Assembly: GCA_035578905.1 (NCBI GenBank)
Contig: JAQJVL010002575.1
Location: 27,148 to 91,147, forward strand
Length of the DNA stretch: 64,000 nt
Origin: Stictocephala bisonia
Taxonomy: Eukaryota > Arthropoda > Insecta > Hemiptera > Membracidae
Direction of reading: 5' to 3'
Of this stretch, positions 35,881 to 48,628 are shown one piece after another. The notes below the pieces were generated by a model. It was not told the DNA's origin, made no database searches, and was given only the letters and a program-made list of their open reading frames with translations. A program made the translations under genes and the position numbers. Within the stretch, counting starts at the first letter, position 1, and every line of letters starts with the position of its first letter.

Positions 35881-38800
35881 CCAACTTTAAAACTCAGATT
35901 TTACATAATTTTAAAATTCAAAACAAAAAATAATTGTAGCTGACAAAAAAACCATACGATATATATAGCATTGTGATATTTAATTTCACATAATCAATTT
36001 TGTGTAGCAAACATTTGATATATTTTCTAATCACACAAATCCAAGTACACTCTAAACTAATCGACTTATAACAATGTAAATAATTATTTTTACACCGTAA
36101 ACATACAACTACTGACAACAACGGGACAGTGAAGGATTGATCTGCATCAAAGAATATATTATGTACACTAGTTGAAAATGATATTGCCCTATGGACATTT
36201 GATGAAGATTAAGATAACGCAATGATTTTAAAATTATTTAAATACATTTAAGATTACTTTAAAATGAAGTCATTTATCAATAATAGATTTAGAATGACTG
36301 AAATTTAGATCAACTTAAAATCACTGCATTTACTTCCGCATAAGAAGTACTGTATCTTTAATATACATCCTCTCGAAGCTAAGATCTTTTGACGAAACTG
36401 ATAAGAAAGTTTTTTCTTGACGAGTTAATATGATGATATTTACAGGACTTATAAAAATAATTCTTGTTAACCAAGTATCGAAATATAAGTGTGATACATT
36501 TACGGATTTTGAGTAATAATAGTGTTAGTTTGATGTGAATTTAAAACTATTTAAAATTCCACTACTATTTTTTTCCAACTGAAACAAAATTACTAAAACT
36601 TTTAATAAAACACGAATGTCATTCCGTACAATAAAACGAGGAAAACAACATGTTGTGATTGGATTATTCATAGAACTTTTAGTATCTTGGTAAAAATCTC
36701 CAAACTCTGGTACATATAATTCTGCGCCAACAGTAAGATCATAATGTTAGTTGATGGATCCCTCATGGCAACTCCTTCATGTTGGCTCCAGTATTTCCAC
36801 ACAGCCTCTCTGGAGGTAAGGAACAAATGTTGGGTTTCAAGACAATTTTATAAGATCACTTCAACGCCTAATCTACTTGTTTTGAAATACCTACATGGTC
36901 AAGAAAGGTGACTCAAACAATTCCATCTAAGTAACAAACAGAAAACTTCTCATCCAATAAAAATAGGTTATTATCCTGGGATTTGTTCGATTACAAATAT
37001 CTGATCAAACGACAGCTAACGATAGTATAATCTTTCAAGAAATAAATGGACCCTATGAAACTAATTTAAAACTGTTTTTGGAAATGTAATTCATGGATGT
37101 TGAAAATGAGTATAACCATAAATCAGTTATGTGGGTTTTGCGAGGAATCTTAGACAGTGAAACATTGAAACATCACTATCACCTTCGTGCTCTGAGGTTG
37201 ATAATCTTAGAGCCTTAGATTTTATCCATTAATTGGAAATAATGAATATAGTTTGATAAAATATATGTATTTAAATTTAGGAATCTAACTTGATATTAAA
37301 TTTAAACTATACAATGTATGTAAATTAATCATACAAATTGTAATAATATGATTTTTAAAACTTTTTATCAACAGATATAGACGTTTTAAACATTTATTTT
37401 TTTCTATTATGTGTTAGTGTCCCAAATTTACCAACTTTCTTTACTCAAATTAATTGAAACAAAACTGAAATTCACTTTTCGAATTCAATTGCCGTATACA
37501 TTCTAAAACTTATGACATATTCAATATTTGTAAAACTTATGAATTTCTGTTATATTTTCAACTATCACACATTGTAACCCTCCTAGTCCTCAAATATCAG
37601 TAACCTTCACTTACAACATAAAAATATAGTTTAGACAATTCCATGGGGACTGCAGATATAGTAATGTGTACCTGGTTTCTGCGGCCTTTCCATCCTTAAC
37701 ATATTGACATTAAATATACCTTTAAATTATGTACTGACTTTAAGCTTCATATATAAATCGTTATGTAAACAATTGGATCTATCAAACAATAGCTGTCATA
37801 AATAATAATTTAAAACTGCAAAAGTGTTCATATGAAACTAGTACTCATCAATCCGCAGTTATTTATTAACAAAACAAAAAAATCTATAAGACATATTTTG
37901 TTTACACGAAGTGTTCAAAAAAGTAAAAGCATGTACATTTATCATGGTCTAGTTAAGAACGTCTTAAAAGTGTTATTCTTTAAAATAAAGAAGTAGTCAT
38001 AAGAGTGAGTAGTTCCTCAGAGAAGGTTCACTAAATACTTTGTGGTAGACAGTAGCAAAGGTTATGTTATCTGCGATGTTTGTTGAATTCAAAGCCCATT
38101 GTAAAACAAACTATAAATGGATAAGTACAAAGCATCGTTAAATTCTAACTTTGCAATGCAGATCTTGTTTCTGCAGTCAACCACTGGGATGAGGGGTTGC
38201 AACAGAACGCCATTGTGCTGTGTTTCCTTTGTGACCATTGAAGGCTAGATCCAACAACACACAATGCTCTCAGTTCTTAGGTTTATTGCTTCAATAAAAT
38301 ATTTTTTAAGCTTAGGAGTGAAATTATTAGTGTTTATACTGAAACTTTTCGTATTTTTCGTTAATATTTATTTTACTGTTATAGCAAATGATAGTTTCCC
38401 AGACTATACTATCAAATTTTATTTTCAATCCAATGAATTTATATTATTCAGTTTTTTTTTTTTTTTTTGAGAAGTTGGGGTGGGACTTGATTTACTTTTT
38501 TTCCTCCAACCAAGAAATCTATGTAATATAAAAGTGCTTATTAGATAGGCGTCTTTCAGTATTTCTGTTTAAAATGTATACTTTAAGGAAATCCATTATT
38601 TTTTAAAATAAATACGAGTATAGGTTTATATGGTAGTATAAATAATAATTAAATACTTGTTAAAACTAATAAATACGTATTCGGGTATCGGTGCTATTCA
38701 GAACCACAAACATAAGGCTAATGACTTATTATGAGGTAAATGCAGTTCTAATTAGAAATTCAAGAGGACGATTGACCATAAAGACAATATTTAAAAAAAC

Positions 38801-41378
38801 CTGTGGTTTTATAGTTTTATGCTTACTATATGTTTTTTTCAACTAAAAATACTTGAATATATCTCACATATGTGAAGACATTACAATATTTAAGACTATT
38901 TAAAATCCAAACCACATATTAATACATATATTTTTTCGGATGAGAATAATCATAATATTATCATGCTTTATAATTTATGATATTCACTTATTAATAACAT
39001 TTTACTATTGTAGTAATATAGTCTGTTAAATGTTTCCAAAAAATAAAAAAAATAATAATAATTAGTAACAATGAGTTACCGCCAATTGTTTAATTAGAAT
39101 CGTTGAATTTGCATATATGTTTTGGTATTAAAAATATTAATTTATTATAACTGATACTAAGACTAATATCCACATATTAGCTACAAAGATATATTTTAAA
39201 TTCATATAAATATTTATTTGCCAATAATATTAAATAATCTAAGCAGTCTAGTAAATACAGTCCAGTGTATTTTTACTTTAAAAAAATATTTGTAATGAAA
39301 ATCTACAATGAATATTATATTTTGCATAGATACATTCAATACGTTCGGATACAACGTATGCAATACATTGTTGGGATGGTACTTTTAAATACAATATTGA
39401 AAGAATACGTCTCATATTAAATCAATTTTTAAGAATTATTTGAAAAACAAAAAAAAAAAAAAGGGATAGTTCTTTTTCGTAATTTAAACGTTTGAAAGTG
39501 CTCCGATTTCAACATATTTTGTCTTTAAGGTTTTGCGATTATTGAGAAGTGGTGGTGTTGACAATTATGATATGGGTTATAGTACAAGAAGCACGAGACA
39601 AAAGTTTTCAGACAATCATTCAACTTTGTAGGACCTAGATACTTCAATAATTTGCCCTTTCGTCTAAAGAATTGTGCCAACTTAAACATATTTTCTTCAG
39701 AAATAAAAAATGGTTACTATATACTAACGATGTAGGATTAAAAAATAATATTTTAGTATGAACTATTGACAGTTAAGATAATGCTGCTTAATAATAGTTT
39801 GTGAAGTAGTTTAAGATATTTTTAAATCCAATGTTTTTCACAAGTAAATTGCAAACAGTCGTGAACTGCATTTTTGTTTATAGTTAATTTGTATACTACT
39901 TCTTTTGTCTGCTTATATTTATTTTAAATAATTTAATAACTGTACTAAAGGTAAGTAGTAAGGTGATAAGTAAGACTGGTGGTTGAAATGCTTTGTACGA
40001 GGATAAAAATGGCCAAGCGATGCAGAGCCATTGAAAGGACCGAACTGGACTCTTATCTTTATGATCAACTAATATCTGCGCTGCCACACAACTAGTTCAG
40101 TGGTAATGATTATTTTTAAATTATTAATTGATATTGTTGTAAATATAATGGAAGAATAAAAATCATTATTTTATACAAACACTTTCAAAAACATTTAAAA
40201 AATTGGAAAGAAGTGATATGAACCTGTAGCCATGACACACTTGTGAGTTAGCCTAACAAGTGCATTGTATTGTGAGTATAAAAATGAAATGGTGAACAAT
40301 AGAAACTTTCAGAGAAGATAAAAAGCTTCCATAATAGAAAGAAACATTAAATAGGTGCACTTAAGGAAAAACAAGTATATCAATGTAACCCTTTAATGCT
40401 TTTTACCGTATTCGGTCAAACTCAGTTGAACTAGTAGATTTTAAAGATTCAACAAATCCTCAAATCTCAGTAGCGTCAGTTGGATATAGAAGTAGTAGTG
40501 ACTTGGGGGGATCAAAATTAACTATAGATTTTGAAAGCAGATATATCATGTTGAACATTCTATCTACGACACCAATGAAGAACTTATTAAACATATTAGT
40601 TTAAAAAGTTTTCATAGAAGGCTCGTCTGCTAGAGTATCACTCGCATTGGCTATAGAATCGATATGGCTTTATGAAGCCCTTTTTATTCTTTCTTTCATA
40701 TTCTCACATACCGTATAATTCTCTACATTGATTTGGACTTTGAATTATAATTCTATATAAATCTTAGGATATTACTAAATTGAAGCGGATGATAAGCTGT
40801 AATCCCTTTTAAATTGAAGGTGAGACTACCGACACGATCCAACTTGAAACCGTACACAGAGTGATTAATTCACCTCTAATATGTAGAACATTTGCATGTA
40901 ATGCTATTTTCAAATGCAAACGCTTGGGCTCCAATTTGATCTTCTTCAAAGGGATACAACATTGAGGAAATAAGTAAAAACTGACCGAAATTAATTTAAT
41001 TACTATCAATAGATCCTGCTTCAGTCATATTCTCTACAGGTATTTTGTAAATAAATTAGGAAAATCTGAAATATTATTCTGACTGTGCGTCCGAGTGAAA
41101 TAACATTTGTCAACAGGGCTAACTGAAGTAAACTTAAGGTCAAATAATTAATTGGGCATGATGATCAGATAATGCCGTTTCAGCCACGTCTGTCTTTGTA
41201 AGTTATGACTCTATATGTATGCAGATAATCAATTGTAGAGTTTTCACCATTAAATTCTCTCGTGAACAAAAACACAGTAAAGCCAAACACTTCATTAGAT
41301 TAGTCAGCCAATTAATAATTACACTTGATATACCAGGTAAACAGTTGCTATATTTCTATTTGTTATTTGTATATAGCA
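35881..41378. other. AT-rich sequence without recognised gene
   Basis: Poly-T tract at 38452-38468. A 56-codon ATG frame at 36744-36911 (MLVDGSLMATPSCWLQYFHT) sits in somewhat richer sequence, but I do not recognise it. A 63-codon minus frame at 39896-40087 is similarly unassigned. The rest is low-GC spacer with no repeat or RNA gene that I can support. Confidence 0.4.
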
Positions 41379-41741
41379 AATTATGTTTACAGCATAAGTA
41401 AACGTCACACAACATACATTTATTACAATATATGCACAAATATATTAGAATACAAGTAAAAAATGCACAAATATTATGGTGATCGATTTCAGTGAACTAC
41501 GCTTACCTTCCTCGTGATTCTTTTGTGTATCCCTCTGGTCTGAGGAAGGTGAGCGTGGTTCAGCAAAATCGACCACCTTGTTCATTTGTACTTGCATTTG
41601 TATTTCTGCATTTTGTACTTGTATTGTAATATATTTGTGCATTTTGTGCTTATAGTGTAATAAATTTCTGTTGTGTGACGTTTACTTATACTGTATATGT
41701 ACCAACACTTATTATGCTGATTAAAATACTTAATTATGTTT
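41379..41741. mobile_element. Tail-only inverted PLE derivative (family 2), copy D, with 10-bp target duplication
   Basis: AATTATGTTT occurs at 41379-41388 and 41732-41741 and brackets the insertion. The left arm (minus orientation) and right arm (plus) are two copies of the family tail placed head to head. They meet near 41515, almost at the hammerhead-like motifs, so no protein sequence remains. The right arm ends with the family terminus CTGTATATGTACCAACAC...ATTATGCTGATTAAAA. The plus motif (41534-41578) keeps CTGAGGA but has lost the G of GAAA; the minus motif (41477-41515) has lost CTG. Confidence 0.85.
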
Positions 41742-41785
41742 CTAAAGCAGACGGTCATGGGTTCAAATCCCATCAAAACCACTTA
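41735..41785 (+). mobile_element. tRNA-like 3' half (SINE head fragment)
   Basis: TCTAAAGCAGACGGTCATGG followed by GTTCAAATCCCATC looks like the anticodon-arm-to-T-arm half of a tRNA: T stem GATGGG/CCCATC-like and T loop TTCAAAT. The copy-D PLE insertion lies immediately to its left, and its duplicated target is at the edge of this sequence. No 5' half is seen. Confidence 0.45.
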
Positions 41786-42004
41786 AACTTGCCATAGGGG
41801 TTTGGACCGTTGTCCCACGACAACTTTTAAACTTTAAATAGCCCTTTAAACTTAAAAATGCCCTTTATACCATTTTAAAAATGCTACTTGAGTAAGAAAA
41901 AATCAAGCATACAAAAAGCACAAGCCCCAAGTATATTCAGTAAAAGATTTTAACTATGTGTCACGCTAGTTTTGGTATTTCTACAGCCAACAACATTGTA
42001 TAAA

Positions 42005-42150
42005 GGACAAAGTGTCTCCCACAACGGAGAAGGCGGTGGCCTGCATTGTAACAGACACTAACAATAGGGTTGATCAGGAACTGTAGATAGATCAGGTGGG
42101 AGGGCAGCTTAGTATTTCACAAGGTTTCGGTATTGTGTGACCAGGAGTTG
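42005..42150 (+). pseudogene. Decayed helix-turn-helix segment of a mariner-type transposase
   Basis: The plus frame reads KVSPTTEKAVACIVTDTNNR, VDQEL, one stop, then IDQVGGQLSISQG-GIV. This matches the general pattern of the second helix-turn-helix of arthropod mariners (ST-E-VA-V---I--DRR-T---LA--L-ISHGSV--I). No catalytic domain follows in this orientation. The sequence shows the pattern; the family assignment is inference. Confidence 0.4.
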
Positions 42151-42500
42151 GTCGGCTTGAATGATGATGACTCGAGAGCGTACAATACCCAGAGTTAGAT
42201 CAATCGGTTTCACGAACTTCCATACTTACAATGGTTTAGCAGGCCCTATTGTGTATTTGAATCATGGCTATTATATTTATTTATTAGTATCATAGCTGCA
42301 GGAAATTAATATTTGAGTTTAGATTAATTTAAATTGCAGCCCATAAAATAATTTTGCGATTATATCAAAATATTAATTAGCCACTTGAAATAAGTATAAA
42401 ATATTTAGAAAAAATCCTTAAAAAATATAAATAAATTTTAAAACAACATACCTCTGGAAACTGATCTGCTAGAGCAGTAGATCAACAACATCATATTTGG

Positions 42501-42570
42501 CTTGACGAGTTAAGTGGCTAAACCTCCGACTACAGGACACTTACCCAAAGTTCGAATTTTAACTGACACT
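42501..42570 (+). mobile_element. tRNA-like sequence (SINE head)
   Basis: TGACGAGTTAAGTGGCTAAA resembles a Ser/Leu-type A box, and AAAGTTCGAATTTTAAC resembles a T arm with B box 40 bases downstream. The stems are imperfect, so this is not a functional tRNA. Confidence 0.4.
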
Positions 42571-43169
42571 TTAATCATTGAATAGAGTGCAAGCAAAAGA
42601 CTAAAACATGAGTGGACCAAAAGTAATGTTTAAAATCGTAAAATTAAAGACAGGTGATAAAACTATAAAGTAAACTATCTGTTCTCAAATCGAAATGTAG
42701 GCTTAAAGAGTCAAAAAAGATAAAAATATATTATACAAGCGGTGAACTCACGATTGATAAGTCGTTCATATCAATTAACCTCTAAATGGAAGGTTTTCTA
42801 AGTTAAACTCCAACAAGAGAAATAATAGTTAACAAAAAACAAGTTAAAAACTATCAAAATAACAAATGTTGTTAACATAAAAAATGAAACAAAGTTAAAA
42901 ATATCTAAATGCTATATAAATAGACGAATAAGAAATAAACTGCGTTAATGATATTGTTTTTGGTTTTGAAATTTAATGTAATAGAACCTCGAAGCATGTG
43001 ATTTTCTTCTCTATTGTAATTTAATGGATAGCATAAAGTATTTTTTGTGTTTATATGTATTTTAATGCTAAACAAGTTTAGAAGCCTCGTTTCCCTCTAC
43101 TCTGAAATATCTTGGTGTTTATTTATGCTAAATATATCTACGCATATATAAAAACAGATATAACCAACC
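42571..43169. other. AT-rich sequence without recognised feature
   Basis: Spacer between two tRNA-like sequences. No gene or repeat is supported. Confidence 0.5.
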
Positions 43170-43262
43170 AATAGCTAGCGTGTTGGCTTCGGAAAGTCAA
43201 GGGGTTCGAATGCCCAACTGAGCCAACTCCAAGTGAATTGGCGAGTGGTTAAACAACAATTT
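43170..43262 (+). mobile_element. tRNA-like sequence (SINE head)
   Basis: A-box-like TAGCTAGCGTGTTGGC, then GGCTTCGGAAAGTC as a possible anticodon arm, then GGGGTTCGAATGCCC, a well-formed T arm with the B box GTTCGAATGCC. The body after it (CCAAGTGAATTGGCGAGTGG) is not tRNA. This is the best-formed B box in the window, but the acceptor stem does not pair, so it is more likely a SINE head than a tRNA gene. Confidence 0.55.
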
Positions 43263-44192
43263 ATTTAAAAGAATATTTCACCAGAAAACAGGAACTGAAT
43301 ACTGCACGATATCTGAACAGTCAACGGGTGTAATCACTTTATGTGGTTATCGACGCCACTGTTATCAAATATTAGCGGTGTTGCCATAGCGACCACGTGC
43401 AATCTCCGATGTGCAGACCGTTGAAGAGGTGTGCTCCTGTCTACTACCCACATTTGTGGTTAATTACTTCAATATAGATTTTGAGAGCAAATAGTAAGAA
43501 AAGGTAATTTCCCACGTTTGAAACACCAATTTAATTCTTATATTTAATTCATTATTATAAATTTAGATTAAATAACTGATGTATTTTTCTCAGATATCAA
43601 TTGTTTTTTCACCATCATAATTCAGTAATCATTTTCATGGTTCCACACGTTTAGAAAATATTAATATATATATATATTTCAATACTGTGTTATAGATTAT
43701 TATTATTGTGTCAATAAGTTTTATATTGATGCGATGTGAATTAAAATAAAAAAAACTGTACCATTACAATGGAATATATTGTTGTTGTAAATCTAGAAAA
43801 TATACTTATTTTAGTAAGTTTAGTGCATTATTAGTTTTAAAGCATCACAATTAATTATGTTTCTGTTATAAAATACCTCATGGCATTGATTTAATTGTTT
43901 ATAGAGCATAGGTTTGGTTTAAGGTTAGAACTATGGGTATTCATTTAATACTATGCATTACTCCTAAGAAATCTTAGAAAAATAGATTACACTTGTTTAC
44001 AAAACAGACAGACATCGTCTAAATTTATCTTCTTACAAATTGTATACTGTGAAAATTGAAAAGAATACTTTATTAGGTATTCTGAATGAAAATGTCCTCA
44101 TAAAAAGTACTTTTATGTTCAAAACTTTGAATGACGTTGTACCAAGAATTCATAAGACAACATTATAAGAGAACAGTTGAACATATAAAACT
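43263..44192. other. Spacer without recognised gene
   Basis: Slightly richer sequence to about 43460, then AT-rich with (AT)n at 43664-43678. Nothing is assigned. Confidence 0.45.
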
Positions 44193-44329
44193 GTTTACAG
44201 CAAATATGAGACACTGCGCATCATTAAACAGTTGTTTTGTATCCACTTCATGTTAACAATGAGTCAGCTGTTTATTAACAATGAATTATTTATAAAATAG
44301 AATAGCCAATATTTTCACAAAAAAACTTT

Positions 44330-44700
44330 ATAAAAGTTGCTCAAAGTGACGGCCTACAACAAGATTGCCCATTCTCCCACGTTATACTACAGATCGATGT
44401 ACTCGATCAAAAATATGTACATTCTCCTGAATCCTTGCTGCAGCTTATATAATTCTGGTAACCGAGTCCATTTCACTCTCCACTGGACCAGTTCATTTAT
44501 GCCGTGTACCAGTTCTTTCAAGTACCCCACCTCATAAACTCTAATGGTTTGAGGTCAGGGGATCTAGAAGGCCAATCTTTAGGTCCACCACGTCCCATCC
44601 ACTTCTACTCAAACGTTACATTTATTGTCTCTGACGCCTTACCAATATCAGCTGGAGCTCCATTGAATGTCTGATATGAAGTGGCACAGCTGCTATTATT
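44330..44700 (-). pseudogene. Mariner-type transposase, C-terminal DDE region remnant
   Basis: From its right end the minus strand reads TFNGAPADIGKASETINVTF, a stop, KWMGRGGPKDWPSRSPDLKP, LEFMRWGT, stop, and then a decayed tail. This corresponds to the very common arthropod pattern QxDGAPxH...LNxxFxxxWIGRGGPxxWPxRSPDLxPLDFFLWG, which carries the second Asp (here Asp replaced by Asn in FNGAP) and the final catalytic Asp (SPDL). Several stops and frame changes show it is inactive. Confidence 0.8.
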
Positions 44701-44983
44701 TCATGGGAAATGTCTCTGGGATAAAACAAGGTAGGCCTACATAGGGGCGTGAAATCTGTTAGGTAAAATGTGGGCTCCTATTAAAAGATATTTAAGCTTG
44801 TTTTGGATTGCCATTAGCCGCGACATAACAGTTTCACATGCAGTTCACAGTTTCCTCACTTTTATCGTTATTAATTCTTTTTTATTAATATTACTAGCTG
44901 TTTAATAAAAAAACAATACTACTTTATTTAAACAATTTGTTGACACCTAACAGCTAATGCTTACCTTTTCTTTGTATTATTAC

Positions 44984-45077
44984 CTTTTGGTGATGCCTCT
45001 TGATCCTGCAGGGTTTACTGAACCAAGGGGCATCACCAAAAGGTTGATCTTATTGGAGGCATCATCAAAGGGTAGTA
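44984..45077. repeat. Triple GGTGATGCC hairpin motif
   Basis: CCTTTTGGTGATGCC, its exact complement GGCATCACCAAAAGG and a diverged GGCATCATCAAAGGG occur within 94 bp, so two overlapping stem-loops are possible. It lies inside the mariner-type element and may be a small local inverted duplication. Confidence 0.7.
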
Positions 45078-45267
45078 ATGCAAATAAAATCAGGTCCAGG
45101 CCTGGCAAATAAATAATAAAATTAAAAGCTTACTATTCCTTAGTGCGATACATATATACAACTGATTCATAGTTGAAATTAAATAGTTCGTAAATCTCAG
45201 ACTCATTCTTAACATGAAGAGAATACAACTGTTTAATGATACGCAGCGTCTCATATTTGCTGTTAAA

Positions 45268-45630
45268 CTATGTTTCAGCTATGTATTGTTGTGTTATGTA
45301 AATTACATCGATTTAAAAAAATTTTCACACCTGGGTTATTCGATTTTGGTAAATAAGATGTTGTTTGATTTGGCTCTTGATATGCATTTTTTAGCTAACT
45401 TTTTTATAGTTAACTAAAAAACTATAAATTGAAATTTATAGTTTTTGTAGGTTGTCGTGAAATTTGAAATTAAAAATGTTAAAAGGCCAATTTGAAATTT
45501 ATTTATTTAAAGTAATAATATTTTACTTACTTGTATCATATTTAGCTACACATGGATATTAAATTTGAAGTTTATATCGTAAATAGTTCTTGAGTTATAA
45601 TATAATATGTAAAAAACAGACATAAACATA
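45268..45630. other. AT-rich sequence with a perfect 14-bp hairpin
   Basis: AAAAACTATAAATT-GA-AATTTATAGTTTTT at about 45416-45446 forms a perfect hairpin. No gene is supported. Confidence 0.6.
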
Positions 45631-45754
45631 CAAACAGACAGACAGTAAACTAGTCACCGTGGAACTATGTTTATATTGTGAAATATGTTTGTTGTCTTGA
45701 CCTAAGTAAAAATGTTGATTAAAAGTTCCAGAGAGGTCCGGGACACCCTGTATA
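45631..45754 (-). mobile_element. One terminus of a DNA-transposon-like repeat
   Basis: On the minus strand the sequence starts TACAGGGTGTCCCGGACC (45737-45754), a terminal-repeat style common in arthropod DNA transposons. The inner part has CAGACAGACAG-type motifs on the plus strand (about 45634-45652). I find no matching opposite end, so extent and family are unknown. Confidence 0.35.
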
Positions 45755-48419
45755 TTGTTGGTAATAAGGTGATTATTTTTCGCCTATAATTGAGTAAAAT
45801 ATATTGATCAATTAATAAATAATATTTACAATAGTTTTTATATTTTCTGGTGATTTGGTTCAGCTCTGATAAGTAGAACTACCAAATGCTTGTTATTAGT
45901 CCTAAAACCTAAATATCCAGGATCCATTTGTAACGCTACAGAAAAAGACGAATATGGTCAAACGTTTTTATCAACTGTATAAAGTTCTCCTGATGTAGCG
46001 AATGAAAAATGTTGTGGTGTATTTAATTGGATTTTACTTTTATTAAAATGCTATACAGTTTATGTTCCCAACATTTGTATACATATTTTCGCTATACAAA
46101 TCTGTAAAGGTGTCGATTTAAATTTTCAATGATTGGATTTTAAAGGAGTTTTTTTTTAATATACAGCAATTTTTCTGCTAATCATAACACAAATGTGTTC
46201 ACTTTTGTAATTTATTTAACAGGATTATACGTACGCTTATCTGTTCTTTGTGAAACCTATCGTACAGTCACTTGGTGGCTCAGTTAAATCAGTAACAATT
46301 AATTATGAATATTATCCCTTCTATAATCACTCTTCAACAAGCACCACCCATAAAACTGTTTACCCCCTTCCTTTATCCCATCTATGTCCTTAGGGTGAGA
46401 AAAATGTTGTTGAACAACTATATCATCTGTTGCAATTCAACTATAGTCCAATATCTCATACAAAATAGGAAATTAAATCTCATATGTGATGTTAACTACT
46501 ATCTTAAACATTTTTGTATGGTAACTAAAGAAAACTAAATTAATTTAACCAGACCAGTGATGTAACAATATATGCTCTAATTATAATATTTAAATCACAC
46601 CAAGCTGACATTCAGTTCAACTTTAGAGCTGAGGGGGCGTTACCCACTCCAACCTATAACGAAAATATTGTTACGACATTGTTTACAGATTTGCCTAAAT
46701 CGGAGGAGTAATTGAACTTTTTTTCAACTACTTCCTCTAAATTCCTTTTCAGGTCAATTTCGGAACAGGATTTAAGATTTTGAATTATGTCTATTCACAC
46801 TAACTTTGAATAAAAAAAACTTGTAAGCAAATATTTAAATTTCAATCTCCCTTATTGTTTGTATATTTATATAAAGTCTGCCAAAAACTCTTAACAAATG
46901 TACCTCTAATAGCAATTAAAAACTATTACGTAATTAACAACTTTTTAAAACTGAACGTAGAATACAAACTACGATAAGAGTAAATACCTAAAGAATATTG
47001 TAAAGAATAATTCTAAATTAAATAAAACTCACGAATATATTACCAATTACACAATTATGTGTTAAAGAGGTTGAAACTAAATTGAACAACTTACAACTTT
47101 TCACAATCCGCTCGATGTTATTGCCATAATAAGCCGGCTAGTCTCAACTCCAACTCCAACCTCCAATAGTCGTAGCAATGTCTTATTTACATGCTTTCCA
47201 TTTCACATAGAAACAACCATACATGTTTCAACTCGTCATCGCGTATATAGGAGAGTTTTGGTACAACTTGCACGTACACCAACTGATAATTCGGCAGTCT
47301 GCTTCAATCCATACAACATTGCTTCCTGAATATGTATAGCAATTCAATAACCATAGAAGAAGAAAGAAAGTTTCTTTGTTGATATAAGGCACATGCCTTG
47401 TTGAAAGTGTTTTATGAAATACTGAAATATATCATGATCTCACAAATTTTCTTATAAATTTTGTTTATAATTCTTCCTGAATATATTATGAATATTACAA
47501 GAATAATAAGTTTGATGTGTAATGAAGTGAATAAAAATGCATGCACCCAATAATTGATTATTTTTCTATAAACAGTAGAAGTCTTTGATCATAGAACTAT
47601 AAAATATTAATCCTTTTCTCACTAATAATTAACTGAAATGTAACACTGTAAACAAATTCTATAGAGAACTGTAGAAATGCATTACACTATCTTTCATATC
47701 TAGTACAACAACTTGGGGTGATAATATGTTTTTATAAATTGAAAAAAAAATCCCTAAATCACTACATGGAACATAATATTTTAATAACACTAAAAGTATT
47801 AGATTAGTTCTGAACAATATTTTTGTGACCCTACTAATAAAAATCTTTAGCATTAAATATAGCATTATTTAGAGTATTAAAAAACAGCTGATATGAAAAT
47901 AAATTATTTTGCTATAATTATGTAATTTAACAATGAAAAATGTATGATTTACTGAACTTTTAAAATAGGCTAAAGATATTTTGATTGAAAACGTAATTAA
48001 AAACCTTTCATTGAGCAGTCAAAAACACTCATGACAGTAAAAGAACAAAAGACTTTATTATATATCCTGCCAATAACAAACAGGGATGAAAGAAAAACTT
48101 CAGTTTCTTGGTGCTTTATAGCCTACTTTTCCCAGACAAAGTATAGCCAATGAGGGATCATTGAAAGGAAGCTATAAACAGGATCGATGGAGTGTTCAGA
48201 TAGTTGGTTTGTGAAAATGTTTTTACGATACAAAAAATAGTAAAGTTAATAAATTTGTAATATCATCTAGACTAATTTAATGGTTTAGTTTAATAATATA
48301 TTAAAATATATTTCCACCAAACATTAATGCAGTTCCTTATATTTCAAGTTTTGCTGCAAAACACTTAAATAGAATACTCCCACCATGATAAGAAGATAAG
48401 TTTTGCTACTAATTCTTTT
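45755..48419. other. AT-rich sequence without recognised gene
   Basis: Contains short unassigned frames (46305-46538 plus, 47659-47865 minus) and a richer stretch at 47100-47340 with no open frame. No repeats or RNA genes are recognised. Confidence 0.45.
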
Positions 48420-48628
48420 TATATATAAGGAGAGGCTGATCCCATTCCTTATAGACTAATGATCTGTGCGAGGAACTTATGCAGACAAAGTAAGGGGGCG
48501 AACCAATACAGTAAAAGGTGAATATTACTGATAAATATTTCAATCTAGTCCGGATTCGAAGAAGTGCTATCTCTAACTCATGCTCAAGGTCCTGACGTCT
48601 TAGACCACTCGGCCACCATAGTTGCAGA
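48420..48628 (-). mobile_element. tRNA-derived SINE, copy 1
   Basis: Read on the minus strand, the head GGTGGCCGAGTGGTCTAAGA (48597-48616) has a clear Ser/Leu-type A box, and CTTCTTCGAATCCGGAC (48549-48565) is the B-box region. The body contains CAGTAATATTCACCTTTTAC and a 3' part GGAATGGGATCAGCCTCTCC. The same head and body recur at 63.5 kb in the same orientation, so this is a dispersed SINE family. RNA polymerase III promoter boxes are visible but slightly degenerate. Confidence 0.8.

Larger units (their letters stand above)
44193..45267. mobile_element. Degenerate mariner-type transposon with 75-bp terminal inverted repeats
   Basis: Left terminal repeat: GTTTACAGCAAATATGAGAC then CATTAAACAGTTG and CTTCATGTTAACAATGAGTC (44193-44275). 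The right end (45193-45267) is its complement at roughly 80 percent identity by eye. Between them is a minus-strand transposase remnant. The element is about 1.08 kb, shorter than a full copy would be, and has no intact reading frame. Confidence 0.7.

Noticed and set aside
43170..43230. Functional tRNA gene
   Set aside because: The T arm and B box are good, but the acceptor stem does not pair and no proper D arm forms; a SINE head is more likely.
47250..47300. TATATAGG followed by a TCAGTC-like sequence as a core promoter
   Set aside because: Such motifs are frequent by chance in AT-rich DNA and no coding sequence follows.
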